A DNA stretch of 64,000 nt from Grimontia indica. Its GTDB lineage: Bacteria; Pseudomonadota; Gammaproteobacteria; Enterobacterales; Vibrionaceae. The position numbers were made by a program, and so were the translations under genes. A model generated the notes under the pieces. The model ran no database searches and was not told the DNA's origin. It saw only the letters and a list, made by a program, of their open reading frames with translations. The DNA is taken from assembly GCF_000333895.2 (NCBI RefSeq), contig NZ_ANFM02000016.1:124001-188000 (forward strand). The letters run 5' to 3'. Shown in pieces: positions 61,644 through 64,000 of this stretch (position 1 is the first letter of the stretch; every line of letters begins with the position of its first letter).

Positions 61644-63236
61644 ATGACAGAGCCTACGACAACAGTAAACAAAAATGATGACGACCTATACAACACGGAC
61701 TATCAGGTAGGTCAGGACAACGTGAACTTCCTGGGGTTAGATTTCCATAACCCCGTCTTCCCTATCTCCGCTATCATGGTGGTGGTATTTGTGCTGGGTG
61801 TGCTGATATTCCGCGACCAGGCAGCCGACTTCTTCGGTTGGCTTCGCCCCGCCATTACCCAATCCTTCGACTGGTTCTTCGTGATTTCAGCCAACCTTTT
61901 TCTCATCTTCTGTTTAGTGCTGGCAATCCTACCTGTCGGAAAAATTCGATTGGGTGGCGAAGAAGCAACGCCGGATTACTCGTACCCAGCATGGTTCGCA
62001 ATGCTCTTCTCGGCTGGCGTAGGCATCGGCCTGATGTTCTACGGTGTGCTAGAGCCAATGAACCACACTCTAACACCTCCTTTGGGGTTAGAAGCGGGTT
62101 CTGATGACGCACGAAGCATTGGTACTGCGGCTGCGATATTCCACTGGGGTTTCCATGCGTGGGCAATCTACGCCGTTGTCGGTCTGGCACTGGCATTCTT
62201 CCACTACAACAAAGATCTCCCGCTAACGTTGCGTTCAGCGTTTTATCCGCTGCTTGGCGATCGTGTTTGGGGTCTGTGGGGACACATCATCGATATCATG
62301 GCGGTATTGGCGACCTTGTTCGGTTTGGCAACGTCCCTCGGTATCGGCGCAAACCAGATTGCTGCAGGCCTTAACTACCTGTTCGGTATCGATTCAGGCA
62401 TTGAAACCAAGTCCATCCTGATTCTGGCCATCACCATTGCTGCTCTCGTATCGGTATATCGTGGTATGGATGGCGGCGTGAAGCGCTTAAGTGAAATCAA
62501 TATGGTGATGGCAGCCATGCTGATGGTATTCGTGATGGTGGTGGGTCCAACGGCACTTATCTTCTCGGGCATTGTCAGCAACACGGTTGATTACCTCAGC
62601 TGGTTGCCTGCGTTGTCTAACTGGGTGGGCCGTGAAGATTCTGGCTTCTACCACGGTTGGACGACTTTCTACTGGGCGTGGTGGGTATCCTGGTCACCAT
62701 TCGTTGGTATGTTCATCGCGCGTGTATCACGCGGCCGTACCGTTCGTGAGTTCATTTTGGCTGTGCTGATTGCGCCAACTATCGTATGTATTGTCTGGAT
62801 GACCACTTTTGGTACAACCGCGCTGGACCAAATGGATGGCGGTTACATGGGTGTGGTTAACCTGATTACCAATGGTAACTGGCAGCCTGAGCTTTCTATC
62901 TACAAGATGTTTGAAGCTTTACCGTTCACTGCAGTGATCAGCTTCTTCGGCATGGTGCTGACCATCATCTTCTTCGTGACTTCGTCAGATTCCGGTTCAC
63001 TGGTTATCGATACGATTACAGCGGGTGGCAAGATTGATGCGCCGGTTTCGCAGCGTATCTTCTGGTGTACCATCGAAGGTCTGGCGGCAATTGCTCTTCT
63101 GATGGGCGGCGGCTTGGGTGCACTTCAGGCGGCAACTATCTCTACAGGTCTGCCATTTGCGGTATTCCTGCTGGTGATGTGTGTGAGTCTTTACATGGGT
63201 CTTTCGCGAGAGCTGCGTAGAAAGCAGTTCGCGTAA
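61644..63236 (+). CDS. BCCT family osmolyte transporter
   Basis: 530 residues from the ATG at 61644 after AAGGTAA; the frame opens at 61614. Twelve membrane segments and the BCCT signature WTTFYWAWWVSWSPFVGMFIARVSRGRTVREF. It imports a trimethylammonium compound such as betaine, choline or DMSP, by sodium or proton symport. The N-terminal ~40 residues are polar. The C-terminus is short (SRELRRKQFA), so an osmosensing tail as in BetP is lacking. Confidence 0.93.
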   Translation: MTEPTTTVNKNDDDLYNTDYQVGQDNVNFLGLDFHNPVFPISAIMVVVFVLGVLIFRDQAADFFGWLRPAITQSFDWFFVISANLFLIFCLVLAILPVGKIRLGGEEATPDYSYPAWFAMLFSAGVGIGLMFYGVLEPMNHTLTPPLGLEAGSDDARSIGTAAAIFHWGFHAWAIYAVVGLALAFFHYNKDLPLTLRSAFYPLLGDRVWGLWGHIIDIMAVLATLFGLATSLGIGANQIAAGLNYLFGIDSGIETKSILILAITIAALVSVYRGMDGGVKRLSEINMVMAAMLMVFVMVVGPTALIFSGIVSNTVDYLSWLPALSNWVGREDSGFYHGWTTFYWAWWVSWSPFVGMFIARVSRGRTVREFILAVLIAPTIVCIVWMTTFGTTALDQMDGGYMGVVNLITNGNWQPELSIYKMFEALPFTAVISFFGMVLTIIFFVTSSDSGSLVIDTITAGGKIDAPVSQRIFWCTIEGLAAIALLMGGGLGALQAATISTGLPFAVFLLVMCVSLYMGLSRELRRKQFA

Positions 63237-63248
63237 AATCGATAAATG

Positions 63249-63282
63249 AAAAAGAAACCCGCCTGATAGCGGGTTTCTTTTT
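63249..63282. terminator. Bidirectional intrinsic terminator
   Basis: AAAAAGAAACCCGC (63249-63262; first A runs) and GCGGGTTTCTTTTT (63269-63282), loop CTGATA, between the convergent BCCT and ABC ATPase genes. Confidence 0.92.
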
Positions 63283-63307
63283 ATATCTACTCTAAGGTTG
63301 CTCGACC

Positions 63308-64000
63308 CTAGTAATACAAACACATTCGCTTGCCATTTGCCTCAACGATGGTAAATGGCGTGTCGTAGATGTTTTCCAAAACCGCTTCTTGAATCACTTC
63401 ATCAACCACAGCATTGGTGGCGATTTTGCCTTGCTTCATCGCGATAATGTGGTCAGCATAACAGGCAGCGAAGTTGATATCGTGGATGACGATAACCACG
63501 GCCTTCCCCATTTCGTGCGCCAAACGTTGAATGGTTCGCATGATGCTCAATGAATGGCGGATATCAAGGTTATTCAAAGGCTCATCAAGGAACACATAGT
63601 CTGTGTCCTGCGCGATCACCATGGCAATAAACGCCAGCTGCCGTTGACCTCCACTTAGCTCATCGAGATAACGGTTTTCCAAAGACTTCAAATCCAGATA
63701 ATCAATGGCTTTATCGATGACTTTATTGTCTTCGGTGGTCAGGTTTCCCTTTGAGTAAGGAAAGCGCCCGAACGAGACTAGCTCGCGCACGGTAAAGCGC
63801 ATGGTGATTGAATTCGCCTGACGAAGCACGGCAAGACGTTTTGCCAGCTCACCGGTATCCCATTCGGCGATGGCTTTGCCATCTATCACTACATGACCAC
63901 CATCGGGAGTAACGAGGCGGCTTGCCATAGAAAGCAGGGTACTTTTTCCCGCGCCATTTGGACCTATGATGGCGGTCACTTTACCCTTCTCGAATTCGCC
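63308..64000 (-). CDS. Iron-siderophore-type ABC ATPase, partial
   Basis: The frame is open to the window edge, with GEFEKGK just before VTAIIGPNGAGKST, so the N-terminus lies beyond 64000. Visible: Walker A GPNGAGKST, signature LSGGQRQLAFIAM, Walker B DYVFLDEPLNNLDIRHS and VIHDINFAACYADHIIAMKQG, typical of FepC/VctC-type ATPases for ferric-siderophore or haem uptake. Permease and binding-protein genes are expected upstream on the minus strand, outside the window. Confidence 0.9.
   Translation of the reverse strand, partial: GEFEKGKVTAIIGPNGAGKSTLLSMASRLVTPDGGHVVIDGKAIAEWDTGELAKRLAVLRQANSITMRFTVRELVSFGRFPYSKGNLTTEDNKVIDKAIDYLDLKSLENRYLDELSGGQRQLAFIAMVIAQDTDYVFLDEPLNNLDIRHSLSIMRTIQRLAHEMGKAVVIVIHDINFAACYADHIIAMKQGKIATNAVVDEVIQEAVLENIYDTPFTIVEANGKRMCLYY

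Overview
The window looks like a chromosomal segment of a marine gammaproteobacterium of the Vibrionaceae, perhaps the Grimontia/Enterovibrio branch. This rests on the NptA-type Na+/phosphate symporter, ArfB, FetAB, two TRAP uptake clusters, a BCCT osmolyte carrier, many LysR-divergent gene pairs and the moderate base composition. Genus is an inference. I saw no rRNA, tRNA, CRISPR array, integrase or transposase.

Layout. At 1-3.4 kb are the 3' part of a secreted LruC/GEVED protein with a lipoprotein partner, then a GNAT enzyme and an NTF2-like protein. At 3.4-9.6 kb, on the minus strand, is a 5-oxoproline module: pxpA-pxpB-pxpC, a complete TRAP transporter and a DUF1445 hydro-lyase. At 10-16.5 kb are a DUF2235 (Tle1-like) alpha/beta hydrolase, regulators, an EAL phosphodiesterase with a defective receiver domain and a DUF1127 protein. 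At 16.5-19.9 kb is a 1106-residue RTX protein built on a tandemly duplicated domain. At 20-28.6 kb are an AraC regulator, a chemoreceptor, three LysR/target divergons and a secreted C1q-like protein.

The most notable region is 29.1-38.3 kb, an AT-flanked cassette of two converging operons. The plus operon encodes an acyl carrier protein, a ketosynthase, a hydroxyacyl-ACP dehydratase, two divergent GNAT-fold proteins and a CPBP intramembrane protease. The minus operon starts with a 30-codon gene too small for ordinary ORF calling; its peptide starts MMKKINF and ends PGPCCTP. It has a recognisable promoter and is followed by an intrinsic terminator, then a peptide-type ABC exporter and a MacA/MacB-like efflux system. 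I propose that this makes and exports an acylated, ribosomally encoded peptide. The architecture parallels PvdE plus PvdRT in pyoverdine export, but with a gene-encoded peptide. This is inference from gene content.

The rest is more ordinary. At 38.7-41.5 kb are an ECF sigma factor, its likely membrane partner and a VWA lipoprotein. At 41.8-44 kb is a cystine-type amino-acid ABC transporter, followed by a secreted lipase. At 45.4-52.5 kb is a catabolic unit (IclR, mmsA, iron-containing alcohol dehydrogenase, TRAP DctMQP) fitting use of a 3-hydroxyacid or semialdehyde. At 52.8-64 kb are a cupin, a periplasmic glutathione peroxidase, NptA, an acyl-CoA thioesterase-fetA-fetB operon, ArfB, a LysR regulator, a DMT exporter, a DUF805 protein, a truncated dehydrogenase, a BCCT carrier behind a hairpin-rich leader, and the start of a siderophore-type ABC ATPase that runs out of the window. 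A dispersed palindromic element with ends reading TATACCCAAACAACCT occurs three times (12.95, 31.26 and 46.3 kb), in short, half and long forms.
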